A DNA stretch of 64,000 nt from Medicago truncatula (taxonomy: Eukaryota > Streptophyta > Magnoliopsida > Fabales > Fabaceae): NCBI RefSeq assembly GCF_003473485.1, contig NC_053046.1, forward strand, positions 10,178,001-10,242,000, in the 5' to 3' direction. A program made the position numbers and the translations under genes. Below are positions 48,608 to 60,852 of the stretch, piece after piece; the stretch's first letter is position 1, and each line of letters begins with the position of its first letter. The notes under the pieces were generated by a model. That model saw only the letters and a list, made by a program, of their open reading frames with translations, was not told where the DNA came from and did no database searches.

Positions 48608-51600
48608 GTTTCTGATATGGTGAATGGCTGGGGGTTTTTCGTACACGACCACTTGCTGCTGCATTGTTTTTCCCGAGGAATCCAGGTTGATTCAAGATGT
48701 TGAGGAATTCAAGGGCATTGATTGGTTCTTTGCTAATGCTGTTGAAGATCACATTCCATGGTGCAAAGCATGCAACTCTGCTGGTGTAATGGCAGGAAGA
48801 CAACTTCAAATTGTTGAAGCCACTTGGTGGTGTGACTAAAACTACAAGCCAAAATGCCAATTCACCTATCTTTTGTCAATGTCAGTGAATGGACCGACCC
48901 AGAAAGGGTCAAACAATTGGGAAACAGAAAAATGAGACAGATTTTACATGCGAGAGTTTTCGTTTGACACTTAGTTTGGAGTGATTGTTTAGAGTTTGAG
49001 ATGTGCGTCTAAATCATAAACTTTTGCGTGATGCATAATTAAATTGTACAGTTCACTCAAAATCTCACAAATTTGATGGCGTTTGATCAATATACAGTCT
49101 TTGTGCCCACTTTGCTAAAATAAACAGCAGATTAGCAACTTACAGAAAGTAACAATAACATTATATATATATATACTTCTATGTTGTTGAAGCAAAAATA
49201 ATCACCTCTGCATAAAGGCCAGTAGGCTACTCTGTAAATACTTTTTTACGATATTACATGTTTTTGATTAGTTTAGTTGAGTCTTGCGAAAAATAAACCA
49301 ACATATGTTAGCAAGAGTATGAAAGTAGCATATTCTAGCAAACAAAATATTGTACACAGTAGCTTGATGCACCGGGAACACCTTGTACAGGGCTGGCTGA
49401 GAATGTTTTTGCTTATTTCTTTTATTTTTTCTTCAACAACATTGATTTCTGACTGTGATTTCCTTGATTAATCACTTGACCATCATCACCACTGTCATCA
49501 ATGACAGTAGCAATATCTGATCTTTGAACTTATATTCTTATCCTCCATCGTATTATAATATTCCTCCACATTTATTAAGTCCATCTTTTTGCACTTTGAT
49601 GATTCTTCCTTGTTGACTTTGAACTTGAATACATGCTTTTCAATATGTTTGAAAAAACAAGTCTTTCTCCTTTCAAAGTTTCTCAATGCGATTGAGGGTA
49701 GACATGAGTTTTTGAGTTTCGTGGTGGTTGTTCTTGCTGCTAGGTTGCTGCTGATGCATGGTTGACTATGGGAGTTCTCGCTAAATAATCTGGTTCAAAC
49801 TTTTGGCCTTCTATCCTTGCTTTTAGTCTTTAGGTGCTAACTGACAGACCTAAATTTGATTTTTTTTATCTCAAACCTCGGATGGATGAGTTGTAGAAAA
49901 CCACATCTTTACATTATCTTGTGTTTGCTTGCAGTTTTCCACTAAACAAATCTCCCACTATTCTACATAGATCTATCTTGCATAGTGTACAAGCTGAGAA
50001 TGATTTTTTTTTTATTTCTTATATTGTTTTCTTCGACAACCATGATAATGGGAGGTGAAGAAATTCACACTCTTTTCCTTCTTCGACTTCATAGTGGTTT
50101 GCAGATGTTCCACAACTAAAATAAAAATGGAGAAGTGACAATGATGCTGCCAACACAATTGCGGTCGAAATGGTCACAAACAAATGTCACTACAACAATT
50201 AAGATAGATTCAACTCCAATAGGAAAACCAGTGATTGGATGCAAATTTAGAAGAAAGATCGAGCGATCCAAATGAATAAATATACGTATAACAGTATTTG
50301 GGATGAACAAACAAATGGTTTGGTTTAGTTGATAGGCCGACTTTCCAGGGCATGGGAATGTACGGGTCTTGTTATCGCTAACAAATACCGCCTTTATTGG
50401 ACGGGTTGCCCATTTTAATAAACTTTTATTGGTCACCGGCACCGCTAGGAGAAGCTGAGTGATTGAGTTGATCGTCGTGCTTAGAGAACATATGTAAGTA
50501 TTTTGTTGTGCATTATTATATCTCCTTGCATTGGTTTGGGTACTACAAGATATGAATGAATTCAATTGAGAAAATTGCATGCTTAGATATGTATAGTTAG
50601 GGACAGAGCTTTAGTTTTGAAAAAGGTGATGATCTGTTTATAAAATGGGACTTTATCGATATTTAAAAACTTGGGACAATTATCTAATGCTTCTATTTTG
50701 ATTACTGATATGTTATCATTAGTTGGGTTTGGCATGGTGTGTTTTGGTATTGAATGATCATAATGTTGTTGGGTGTTGAACATTGTTTGTTAGTATTTGG
50801 GTCCAAATTAATGATGCATAGTATTTTGGAGAATAAATGGTTAGGTAATTGCTTATACGTGCATGTCAATTTTAGTAAATGCTTATTTGGGAAAGGCACA
50901 AAAAACAGCCACAATGCCATAAAGTAAATCTATGGGGGACTACCTTCTCTTCTGTCATTTTCTCTTTGCTTTCACATAAGATACCTCATCTCCACATCTT
51001 AGTTCATCACATTAATAATCTCTTCATCATTCTCTCTCTATCCCAATGTCAACAACAATCATTCATTCCTTCAAACCAGCACAAGCACCATACTCCTCCC
51101 CACCTCACCCATGCAACCAACACCGGCCAATCCCAGTTCACGTGCCTTCTTACTTGTAGAGGAACATGGTACACCAATAAGTATTTAAATTGTGTATACA
51201 TAATAATGTCTTAATAATTAACATTTTCCCTTTGTTTATTTGGTTTACACTAATAGGTATTTAAACTGTAGATACATTAGTGTCTTAATATGTTTGTATG
51301 TTTAGGTGAATATGTTTGTATAATGAATAATTATTTTGATGTCTTGCTGACGAAGGTTTCATTTTAACCATGACGAAATCAAAAGTATATTTCATCAAAG
51401 ATGTGCAAAACGTCTCATTGATATAATTGCAACTTACAAGGGCAAGGAAAAAGAAGCTCTCGACCCAAAATAAGAATAATCGAGCTTCAAGCATAGGTGG
51501 AGTAGTCCACACCACAAGACGCAGGGCTCACCACGACATTGTAAGTATTCAATCCACACTTATTTGTCTAATTCATGGCTTGAAAAAGCGCCGTTGTTAA

Positions 51601-51968
51601 GAGATTGAATGAAACATGTGTGGCAGTGCTTAGTTTACTATGTTATTCAGTAAATTCTGTTAGCAACATATAGTTGTGATTGTGTACAGTGTAGATTTTC
51701 CTTCATTCTTTTGTTCCGTACTAGATGATTTGGTTTGTGGTACTTTAGTTTGTCGAAAAAAACATAGAAGTCTGCGAGGGTCGATCCAGCCATTGCACCT
51801 ACAAGTACAATCTCCTACCTGTTTAAAGTTTCTTATTATAAATCTGAAATTTATAATAATAATTTATACACATTTTGACAATAAAAAGAGCACTCAACAT
51901 GCACTACCCCTAATAGTGGCAATTAAAAAACTGCATACAAAGAGCAAGATTGGAATAGAAAATCATTG
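48608..51968. other. RUS1 3' flank and unassigned intergenic DNA
   Basis: The first 400 bases are likely RUS1 3' UTR; the open frame at 48624-48839 has no family features. 50100-50450 is less AT-rich than its surroundings, with a 154-codon minus frame that I do not recognise. The region includes a (TA)n tract near 49165. Nothing else supports a gene. Confidence 0.35.
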
Positions 51969-51969
51969 A

Positions 51970-52190
51970 ACTAAAATTGCAGAGCCCTCCATAAAGAGAA
52001 CTCTTCCAAAAACTAACGTATGCCACTCATTGTGACGCTCACACGGTATTCTTTAGTAAAAGGCGAAAGAATAGTTCGCTATGTGTTCATCACACGGCTC
52101 CGTGATTTTAACAAGGATAGGTCCTATCTTTTTATATGCAAGCTGCATAGTTTAGTTTATGAATTGGGCGATGTGGGACTTTATTAGACA
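51970..52190 (-). repeat. LTR/TRIM-like repeat, copy 1
   Basis: On the minus strand it begins TGTCTAATAAAGTCCCACAT, continues TTCATAAACTAAACTATGC, has a TATA-like GCATATAAAAAG, and ends ...GGCTCTGCAATTTTAG. AAGTCCCACATCG near the start is common at LTR ends of legume elements. Copies recur at 54521-54741, 58153-58294 and, partially, 61395-61453. Confidence 0.6.
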
Positions 52191-52699
52191 CTCACCTGTA
52201 GTCATATGTTTCCCCTGTTCACTCCTTCACACATTTATTTGAAATGTTTAATCTTTTCTCTTCAATTTCATGTGTTTAAAATCATTTTAGTTTTCTTCAA
52301 CATCTCAAAGCTAGAACATTAAACATTCATTGAAGCTTTTCTTCTAAAAGAAAGAGACTAAGATACAGAGGCTTCTTTCTCCCCTTGGTGGTTAAGAATG
52401 CAGGTGATAAAAAAAGTTGAGAGATTAGAGTGGGATCATTTGATCCCTATATATCCTTAATAAAATACTTACAGTATTAACAAGACATGAAATTACAGTA
52501 AGGGGCTACAATGTTTAGTGTGCAATAAGACTTCAGATTAATCCTATCTTTTTTCCCCTTAAGTTCGTCCTTTATGTTCCAAAAGGTTAACACCATTGAC
52601 ATTTCATTTCATTCCGTTAAAAAAAAATTAACATTTGTCGATGCCTTTCTAATGTTTAATATACCCTTGCTTAACAAAATGCCGAGATTAAATCTGTCT

Positions 52700-53600
52700 T
52701 ACATCTAAGAGGAGGATACACCACAGAGCAATTTTGATACATCTAGTTGTATGAAACTCCTGGACCTGGTGATGCATATTCCCTTAGCCACCATTCCTTT
52801 AATATCTCTCTGACTCAACATCTGCAGCCTTTCACTGGATATATCTTTAGGAGACAAAGACGGCATCGGTCGGCGATGGTGGAATCGTGAAGAATGGGTT
52901 CAGGATAAGCAGATAAATAACAAGCATTCTGAGAACCTGATTCACAAAAGTTTAAGATGTGTATAAGCACATATGTTTAACAAAACACAACCATAAGTAT
53001 TACTTTTTTAAAATATGTAAGCAAGGAAATAGTTAATGATTTCATTTAGATGGCCAGTAAAATATGAAAAAAGAACAAACATTGATATGAAAAGATCAGG
53101 GACGAATTAGTTTCATCTTAAGTTCTTAACTTAAAAGATATATTGATATTATGACAACAAACAATCAGCACAAAGATAATGGCTTCACTAATTGAGGTAT
53201 CCCAATCTACCAACAATTAAATTTCATCATCACTTTGACTATAACTACACTCTTGATTTCCTGAAACAGAAGAGACTCATAAATCCTATAAAACTTACAT
53301 AAATGCAACCTTTGATAGCAGCACGACGACAAAAAGCTTGTCGTAGTTTTCCTTCACCATAAATAGGACAAAGTAAAGTCTTTGGTGCACTAGAATAAGA
53401 ACATAGATAAGTATCTTTTGAAAAACATCAATCGAGATCCCTTGAATAAAAAGTCGAGGCAAATGTAACACGTGAATAAGAGCTCACCTTCTAACAGATG
53501 AGCTGCATTGAGCTAAACGATCTATTCCTTCTTTTGTTTTAAGTAAGTCTTTCCAAACCTCATCATTTTCTTGATCAAAATCAACCATGGCTATAGTATA
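52700..53600 (-). pseudogene. Rab escort protein (REP) fragment, copy 1
   Basis: Three exon-like blocks appear in REP order on the minus strand. 53590-53488 gives MVDFDQENDEVWKDLLKTK and GIDRLAQCSSSV. 53395-53315 gives CPIYGEGKLRQAFCRRAAIK. 52945-52735 gives VLRMLVIYLLILNPFFTIPP and then, after a frameshift, LQMLSQRDIKGMVAKGICIT. REP presents Rab GTPases to geranylgeranyl transferase; PIYG.GELPQAFCRRAAV.GG and YVLRMP are its conserved core. The first part (FAD/GDI-like N-terminus) and the C-terminus are missing. Between LVIYLLI and LNPFF a stretch present in full REPs has been lost. It is clearly not functional. Confidence 0.7.
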
Positions 53601-54520
53601 CAAAAGAATCTTGTTGAAGACAAAGAGGCTTTACCTTAGTGTACTGACGCAGGTCAACAAGCTATGCATACACTATAAACAATTAGACATAAATACCGAT
53701 CAAAGATGAAACAATGCATGCACATGAAGTGTAAGGCATAACATACTTTATTCAAAAAAACCAAATTCCAATGAAAGATGAAACAAATGGTATTTTCATT
53801 GCATAATAAGGTGATCGATTTAACCTTTTCAAAGAAAAATATATACAACGCCCCGCCAGAATGCTTAAGCATACCAAGTATACAAACTGAGCCACTGCCA
53901 AATATCTCAATTCACAAATTATTGCAAAAAAAATATCAAAGGTTTCCAAAAGAGTCTAGTATACTATCCCATTTGTGTCAAATCACATTAATTTGGTGAT
54001 TTGATTATGATTTTCAAACCACAGCATAAAAGAAATCTCACTCTTATTTTCTCATTTCTAAAATGACAAAGGAAACAGGAAAAATTTCAGAGATAAAATA
54101 TCAAGGTAGAAGCCACAAATTTCGACAGCAGAATACCCTCTTTTGTCCTGGCCATTGTTAACATGCAAAATTACTAGTGTTAAGAGTAAAATGGTATTGC
54201 AGAAACCACCATCTCCAGAATGTTACTTAATAAAATCTTAGACTTATCTATTTAAGAAAAAACTCAGCCTAGGCTGTAGACCCCTATTGGACGGTCTTAC
54301 CTATTCCCACCCCTATTGGCAATGAATAGGTGTCACTTTGAGGGGATGATGATTAAATTAATTCCTACTCTATGTTGTTTTGTCTAGAGTCACTCCTCTA
54401 GAAAAAAATTAGGGAAGTATTACCAACAATGAATTAATACAAGTGGTAAAGAACTCCCTTAAACAAGTAGCATACCAATAACATAGTAACCACAAAAAAA
54501 CAAGAATAAGAAAATATTGT

Positions 54521-54741
54521 ACTAAAATTGCAGAGCCTTCGGTGAGGAGGACTCTTCCAAAAACTAGCGTATGCCGCTAATTGTGACACTCACACAGTAT
54601 TCTTTAGTAAAAGGCGAAAGAATAGTTCGCTATGTGATCATCACACGGCTCCGTACCTATTGGAGGTAGAGGTCATTTCATTTTATATGTGATCAGCATA
54701 GTTTAGTTTATGCATTGGTAGATGTGGGACATTATCAGACA
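54521..54741 (-). repeat. LTR/TRIM-like repeat, copy 2
   Basis: Same sequence as copy 1 with scattered changes: TCTGATAATGTCCCACATCT, ACGGAGCCGTGTGATGATCA and CGAACTATTCTTTCGCC on the minus strand. It lies left (downstream) of REP copy 2. The preceding 54110-54520 block is also shared with 57855-58150. Confidence 0.65.
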
Positions 54742-55039
54742 CAAATTAACTTGACTACTTCCCTTTCTCCCCTTGAGAATGAAGAACCAGTTGTCACATC
54801 TTTCCCCTATTCACTCATCCACACATTTATTCAAAAGGATTAATCCTTTCTCTCCAATTTCATGTGTTTAAAATCATCTAGTTTTCTTCAACATCTCAAA
54901 GCTAGAATATTAATCATTCATTGAAGCTTTTCTTCCAAAAGAAAGAGACCAAGGTACAGAGGCTTCTTTCTCTCCTTGGTGGTTGACAATGCAGGTGATA
55001 AAAAAGTTGAGAGGTAAGAGTGAGAAAATTTGATCCCTA

Positions 55040-55770
55040 TCATAAAATACTTACTGTATTAATAACTACAAAACTCCTAGTTACTCCTTTAAACAAAGAT
55101 TGTGTTGATGGAATTACAAAGGATGGATCATAAGCTGATCTAACACCTTTACGCAACTCAGTCACCTGCAACATTCGTTTAAAAATGACAAAGATGAAAT
55201 TGCTTTGCACTTGGGGGATATTCAACCTCATCTCTTCTCAAAAATATTATATTAGTATAAACATATCTAAGAATGATTTATGTACCTTATCCATAAGCAG
55301 AGAAATAACAGGCATTCGACGAACCTGATTCAGAAAATTTTAAGATGTAAATAAACATATAAGTTTAACAAAACAACAATTTGCAATATTTAAAGAGAAT
55401 GAAATTTAGATATTTAGAAATTTTAAGAAACGGCCGCCTAAATCCCTTTAAAACTTAAATAAATGCAACCTTTGACAGAAGCACGGCGACAAAAGGCTTG
55501 TGTTAGTTCTCCTTCACCATAGATAGGATAAAGCAAAGCCCCCGGTCACCCAGTGCACTCGCAACCCGAAAAGGACAAAGATAAGTATCTTTTTAAAAAT
55601 ATTAATCAGATCACTTGATTAAAAATCCTGGCAAATACACGAAACAGTGTTGAATAAGAACTCACCTTCCAACCGCTGAGCTGTATTGAGCTAAACGATA
55701 TATTCGGTCTTTTGTTTTAACTAAGTCTTTCCAAAGCTCGACATTTTCTTGATCAAAATCTACCATGGCT
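55040..55770 (-). pseudogene. Rab escort protein (REP) fragment, copy 2
   Basis: The minus-strand blocks are 55767-55665 (MVDFDQENVELWKDLVKTKD, then RLAQYSSAVGR), 55565-55465 (PIYGEGELTQAFCRRASVKG), 55318-55285 (VRRMPVISLLMDK) and 55165-55045 (VTELRKGVRSAYDPSFVIPS). Each has plausible splice borders. This copy keeps the MPVISLLMDK exon separately from the DPSFVIPS exon, unlike copies 1 and 3. The segment between KGVR and DPSF is deleted. No start region or C-terminal half is present. Confidence 0.7.
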
Positions 55771-57854
55771 ATAGAGTACAAAAGAATTTTGTTGAAGACA
55801 ATGAGAGTTTATCATAGTGTACTGACACTGGTCAACCGGTTATGCATGCACTATAAACAGTTATTAGGTTTAACATAATTCATTCAAAAATACCAATGAA
55901 ATATAAAACGAGATAGTACTCTTCATTGCATAAGAAGGTGATCAATTTAACTTTTTTAAAGAACATAGTACACTTCATCGTATAATTCATATTGTTGCAC
56001 TTGGCAAATACTTTATTTCTAACATTGAGCATACACAAAGTATGAATGCTGCTTCAAAATGACTTGTAAATGCAGATTTGCATTTTGTGGTATGGTTTAT
56101 CTTTTATCTATTGTAACAAATTTTCACGGAGACTATTATTAGAGTTATGTAATTCACTATTGTCACTATTATTGATGGATGGTGAAAGTGTAACTTTTAT
56201 TCTAAACAGAACTCTTCTAAGGTGAAAAGCAATATTTTGAAAAGCATGTAACTTTTAATGAAAACCTTCATACGATAACTTGAACCACAGTGAATTCGAC
56301 AAAATAACTGTGGCACCGTGATGTTGTTGATGCTACAAAGTGTAGCTTTTGCCAAAATCACAATGGCTTGCGGTGATTTTGCCTAGTTCATCGTCGATTC
56401 AAACACATTTAAAATCTCAGCTTTAAAATCTTACCAATCATGAAAAGCTGAAAATGGGCCCCAGCTACTTGAAGCGGTATCCCCACCAGAGCTGCTTTTG
56501 TTTATCTACATAATCTTGAAAGATTGCAAGATTTAAAAGCATTTTATGTCTAAACCCCAAAGGGAGAGTTGCAACAAAAGGCATGAAGTTAGTCCCACAT
56601 AGCTTAATAACAGAAAAACTCAATTGTTTATATAGCTGAAACTGAGCAAATTCAAGCACGACCTTACTTGAACAGGATCTGTTCTATAGGATTGTACTAC
56701 TGTGTCCTTGATTTCTAAGGAGATAGGAACATATGTCTGGTAGATGAGTTGTGACCGTGTGATCAGAGCGTGATTAACGGCCAGGATGATGTGTGCATCA
56801 TCTTCAGCTGTAGATGATCGTTCTTGGCCTAGTTCAACTAACCGGGATGGTCACATGGTTGTCTGACAGATTCAAAACCACCTTTTTTAATCATGTTTTT
56901 TGCGACAAACCCCCAAGTTCTACATTGCACTTTTTTATTTTACAAGAAAACACACCATAAAAAATAAATATGATTTTTTGAGAAGGGAATGATAATGTTT
57001 TTACCTTGGTTCACAAAGTGGACATGGGAGGTTCTTGTTGTTTGTGTTCTATGGTCCATTCCCTTTCCCAATGATAACACTAGCTGGCTCCGTTTCCTTC
57101 TTCAGAAGCTTAACAAAGAGATTCATGGACTTGCCGTTGTTTCACTGGGAAAACCAAATGTTTACTTGAAAGTGTTTTTTTTTCCTCTTCCATTTTTGGG
57201 TTTGGTAAAGTGCTTTAATTAAGTCTGTGGATATGCTAGGTAACTATGTTCCAAGGGTAACAATGGACTTTAACATTGGGACACGTTTCGGGTCATTGTA
57301 GTAAGTTGCTGGTTTACTTGAACATAATGGACATCCACTTTTCTAACTTAGATTTGTAAAATGTCAATATTTAATTTAAAAGAAAACAAAAGGTGAATAA
57401 TATATCTATTATTTCGATTACCTATAACTATTGTTTTAGAGAGTTTTCTTTGGGAGACAATAAGGATTTGATCAAATAGAAATAAGAGATATTACTACTC
57501 AAATAAATTTATATCTTGGGATCATTTAATTTTAACATTTTTACCAGATTAGCCTTTTAGTTTTTTTAGTTTTAAATTGATCTTTTATGTAAGTAAAAAA
57601 GTGCATCTAGTCTTTAAGTCACAAAATATATATACCATTATACTCTAATTTTTTTTTTTTTTTTTTTTTTTACTTTAGATGAATCAAATCCTTGGCACTT
57701 ATTTTTTATATTATTTAGAAGTAAAAGACTAAATAACACATAAATCTTTAGTTGTAGACTTGTAGAGCATCATCATCTTTTCTTTCTTTCAATATTTTGA
57801 GTAGAAATTCTCCTCAGGTGAGTTTTCTTGTCCTCAACATTTTATTATCCCACC
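55771..57854. other. Unassigned DNA between REP copies 2 and 3
   Basis: No recognisable gene. Open frames at 56465-56659 (-) and 56989-57222 (+) lack family features. A poly(T) run of about 25 lies at 57648-57672. The 56150-56410 stretch is unremarkable. Confidence 0.3.
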
Positions 57855-58150
57855 ATATATTTCGACAGCAGAATACCCTATTTTGTCATGTCCATTGTTA
57901 ACATGCGAAATGACTAGTGCCAAGAGTAACATTGTATTGCAGAAACCACTATCTCCAGAATGTTACTGATTATCATATAACTAATCATTATTATCAATAA
58001 ATCAAGTCAACATAGGTCTATGAAGTTATGCAATCATCTCAAGACTAATTAATCAGCTTAAACATATTATACAAGTGGTAAAGAACTCCCTTGCACAAGT
58101 AGCATATCAGAAACATAGTTACCACATAAAAATAGGAATAGGAAAATATT
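57855..58150 (-). repeat. Duplicated block shared with 54110-54520
   Basis: It shares TTTCGACAGCAGAATACCCT, GCAGAAACCACTATCTCCAG and ACAAGTGGTAAAGAACTCCC with 54110-54520, in the same order. It leads straight into LTR/TRIM-like copy 3, as the other does into copy 2, which shows that a block larger than the repeat was duplicated. Confidence 0.75.
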
Positions 58151-58152
58151 GA

Positions 58153-58294
58153 ACTAAAATTGCAGAGCCCTACCGCTAATTGTAACACTCACAAGGTATT
58201 CTTTAGTAAAAGGCAAAAGAATAGTTTACTATGTGATCAACACACAGCTCCATAGTTTAGTTTCTGAATTGGTCGATGTGGGACTTTATCAGAC
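58153..58294 (-). repeat. LTR/TRIM-like repeat, copy 3 (internally deleted)
   Basis: It has the same ends as copies 1 and 2 (TGTCTGATAAAGTCCCACAT and CTCTGCAATTTTAG on the minus strand) but lacks about 80 internal bases. Confidence 0.65.
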
Positions 58295-58485
58295 ACCCAC
58301 ATGTTCTCACATGTTTCACCTATTTACTCATCCACACATTTATTTGAAAGGTTTAATCTTTTCTCTTCAATTTCATGTGTTTAAAATCATTTTAGTTTTC
58401 TTCAATATCTGAAAGCTAGAGCATTAAACATATTCATATGCCTTTCTCATGTTTAATATACCCCTGCTTAACAAAATGCATTAAT

Positions 58486-58735
58486 TTAATTTGTCTTACA
58501 TCTAAGAGGATACACCACAGAGCAATTTGATACATCTGGCTGTATGAAACTCCTGGACCTTGTGATGCATATTCCCTTAGCCACCATTCCTTTAATATCT
58601 TTCAGACTCAACATCTTCAACATTTCACTGGAAAAATCATTAGGAGACAAAGATGGTGATGATAGAATGGTGAAGGATGGGTTCAGGATAAGCAGATAAA
58701 TAACAGGCATTCTGAGAACCTAATTCACAAAAGTT
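58486..58735 (-). pseudogene. Rab escort protein (REP) fragment, copy 3 (single exon)
   Basis: An open minus frame gives LRMPVIYLLILNPSFTI, then SPNDFSSEMLKMLSLKDIKG, MVAKGICITRS and DVSNCSVVYP. This matches the later part of the REP core (DPSFTVP...LSLSDIKRMVAKGICI...VVYPPRS). It has the same fusion of MPVIYLLI to LNPSF as copy 1 but no frameshift. Only this exon is present; it lies 150 bp from the truncated 3' end of the receptor-kinase pseudogene. Confidence 0.7.
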
Positions 58736-58879
58736 TAAGATGTCACCACATTAGACACTTCAACACCCATTCCATACTCTAAAATATGTAACAAAAGCTA
58801 TTAATACTATGTCAATGGTAATATATTAAGTATTCACCAAAACATAGGAGAATTCAAAGAAACAATGGAAGATTTAAGC

Positions 58880-60852
58880 ATTTAGAACATACCTGGAGGA
58901 GTGTAGCCAACGGTTGAGAGGTACCACCAATGGTTGAGACAAATGTTGCTATGCCAAAATCACTCACATGAGCAACCATGTCATCATTCAGAAGAACATT
59001 GCTTGGCTTTAGATCACAATGAATAATCAATTGCTCACATTCTTGATGCAGATAATGTAATGCCGAAGCAACATCGATAATGATGTTTAACCTATGACCA
59101 AGGTCCAATGTTTTTGGATGCTCTGAATTTAAAATCTCAGGATGCAACCATTGTTCTAAGCTTCCATTTTTCATGTAATAAAAAACTAGAGCTTTAAATT
59201 CTTGACCTTTGTAGTTTGTACTAGAACAACATGTTAAAACCTTAACTGAGTTTCGGTGTCTAATGTTTTTGAGTGCATTACATTCAACAATAAAACTCTT
59301 GCTAGCTCCATTCTTTTGGAGGTTTAGGACCTTCACAGCAACAACATTAACTTCTGACACAAGATTCCCGCTATACACACAACCAAAACTTCCTGATCCA
59401 ATCAAGTTTTTATCCGAGAACCCATCAGTTCCTTGATGTAAGTCTTGGTATGAAACTTTAGCTAGTTGATCGATTGTTGGTGAATCAAAAGATGGATTTT
59501 GGTTTCTTTTTTTCATCCAAGTGATAATTATAATAAATGAAAGTATGATAAGAAAAGAAACCACACTAACTATCTCACTGATATCAACCTGGAATTATAG
59601 TTTGTTGCATGTTTCCTACCGTTGATAGGGCATGATGCCAGATGCAACTCTGAAATACCTCCACAAAGCTTATTGTTTCCAATCATTGTTACATGTTACA
59701 TTTCCAAAGACACCGTTTGTTGGTACCTCCCCTTCCAACATGTTAAAAGAAACATTCAAGTGTTTTAAACCAGAGATATTCTGTATGACATTTGGAATTG
59801 ATCCATAAAATTGATTTCTGGAAAGGTCTAAATATAAAAGACCTTTGAGCGAAGCCAAAGAGGATGGTATTGTTCCATTGAAGGAGTTCCCTTGCAAATG
59901 AAGGTATTCCAAGCTTACGCATTCACCAATGATAGGAATATCACCAAACAGATTATTTTCAGAAACATCTAGCTTACCAATATTTTTTAGCATGCCAACT
60001 TCTCTTGGCAAGCTACCGCTCAAAAAATTATGTGACAACTCCAATAAAATTGATAAGGAAAAAAGATTAAAAATCTCTAAGGGTATGATTCCTCTAAGCT
60101 TATTTTGAGCTAGATTTAGATATTGTAGATGTTGGCAGTTTCCTATGCTTGGAGGAATACTTCCTTCAAACATATTATGATGTAAATCCAGCCAATACAA
60201 TTGGCTGAAATTGCCTATAAAGTGTGGTATATCTCCTAACAACTTGTTTCTATTCAATGTTAAATCTTGCATCTTTTGGAACTTTTCAAAAGCAGCTGGG
60301 ATAATTCCTTCAAAGTGGTTTTGTTCCATTCCCAATAGAGTTAAGCCAATTAAATTGCCTAATTCTGCAGGAATTTTTCCTGATATCTGATTATACCCAA
60401 CATATAGCTCAATAAGTTCAGTGGATAAATTGCCTATGAAATTTGGCAAGTTGCCTCCAAAATTGTTATTGTTTATAGAAAGCACTTGCAACTTAGTACA
60501 ATTTGTCAAAGATTTTAAAAACTCCAAATCCTTTGTTGAATTGTCACCTAAATAGTTGTATTCCAAACTTAGCAATAGTAGATCATTTAGCCATCCTAGA
60601 GTTGGAACTTGTCCAACAAAATAGTTTTGACCGAGATCAAATATTGTAATGGGAGATGATGCATTTGTTATGGAAGTGGGGATTGGTCGCACAAAATTGG
60701 AGATTGGGGAGGGCATGAAACATGTTGGGTGGAAGAGAGCCATAAAAGTTATTCATTGTTAGTGTGAGCTCAATAAGTGATGAGATATTGTAAAAACAAG
60801 AAGGAAGGGATACAAACAAAAGTATAGGTGACAGGAAAGAAAAAGGCTTCAT
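58880..60852 (-). pseudogene. LRR-XII (EFR/FLS2/Xa21-like) receptor kinase, frameshifted and truncated
   Basis: The minus strand encodes LRRs from CFYNISSLIELTLTMNNF through at least twelve repeats (LTLLGMEQNHFEGIIP, LYWLDLHHNMFEGSIPP, LEYLHLQGNSFNGTIPSSL). It then has the cap region (GNNKLCGGISELHL), a membrane segment (VVSFLIILSFIIIITW) and a kinase with GSGSFGCVYSG, VAVKVL, HCDLKPSNVLL and SDFGIA. The HCD in place of HRD marks a non-RD kinase, as is usual for LRR-XII immune receptors. Lesions: the N-terminal LRRs are missing and replaced by a short hydrophobic start; a frame change with lost codons lies near 60690 (between NLQ and PIPTS); a frameshift lies near 59690 (after GVFGNVT); an activation-loop deletion lies near 58910, where TVGYTPP is only seen in another frame. 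The kinase C-lobe is absent. It cannot make a working receptor. Confidence 0.88.

Noticed and set aside
48624-48839. ORF just after the RUS1 stop, as extra coding exon
   Set aside because: The RUS1 frame closes at 48607 with the family's normal C-terminus; this stretch fits the 3' UTR.
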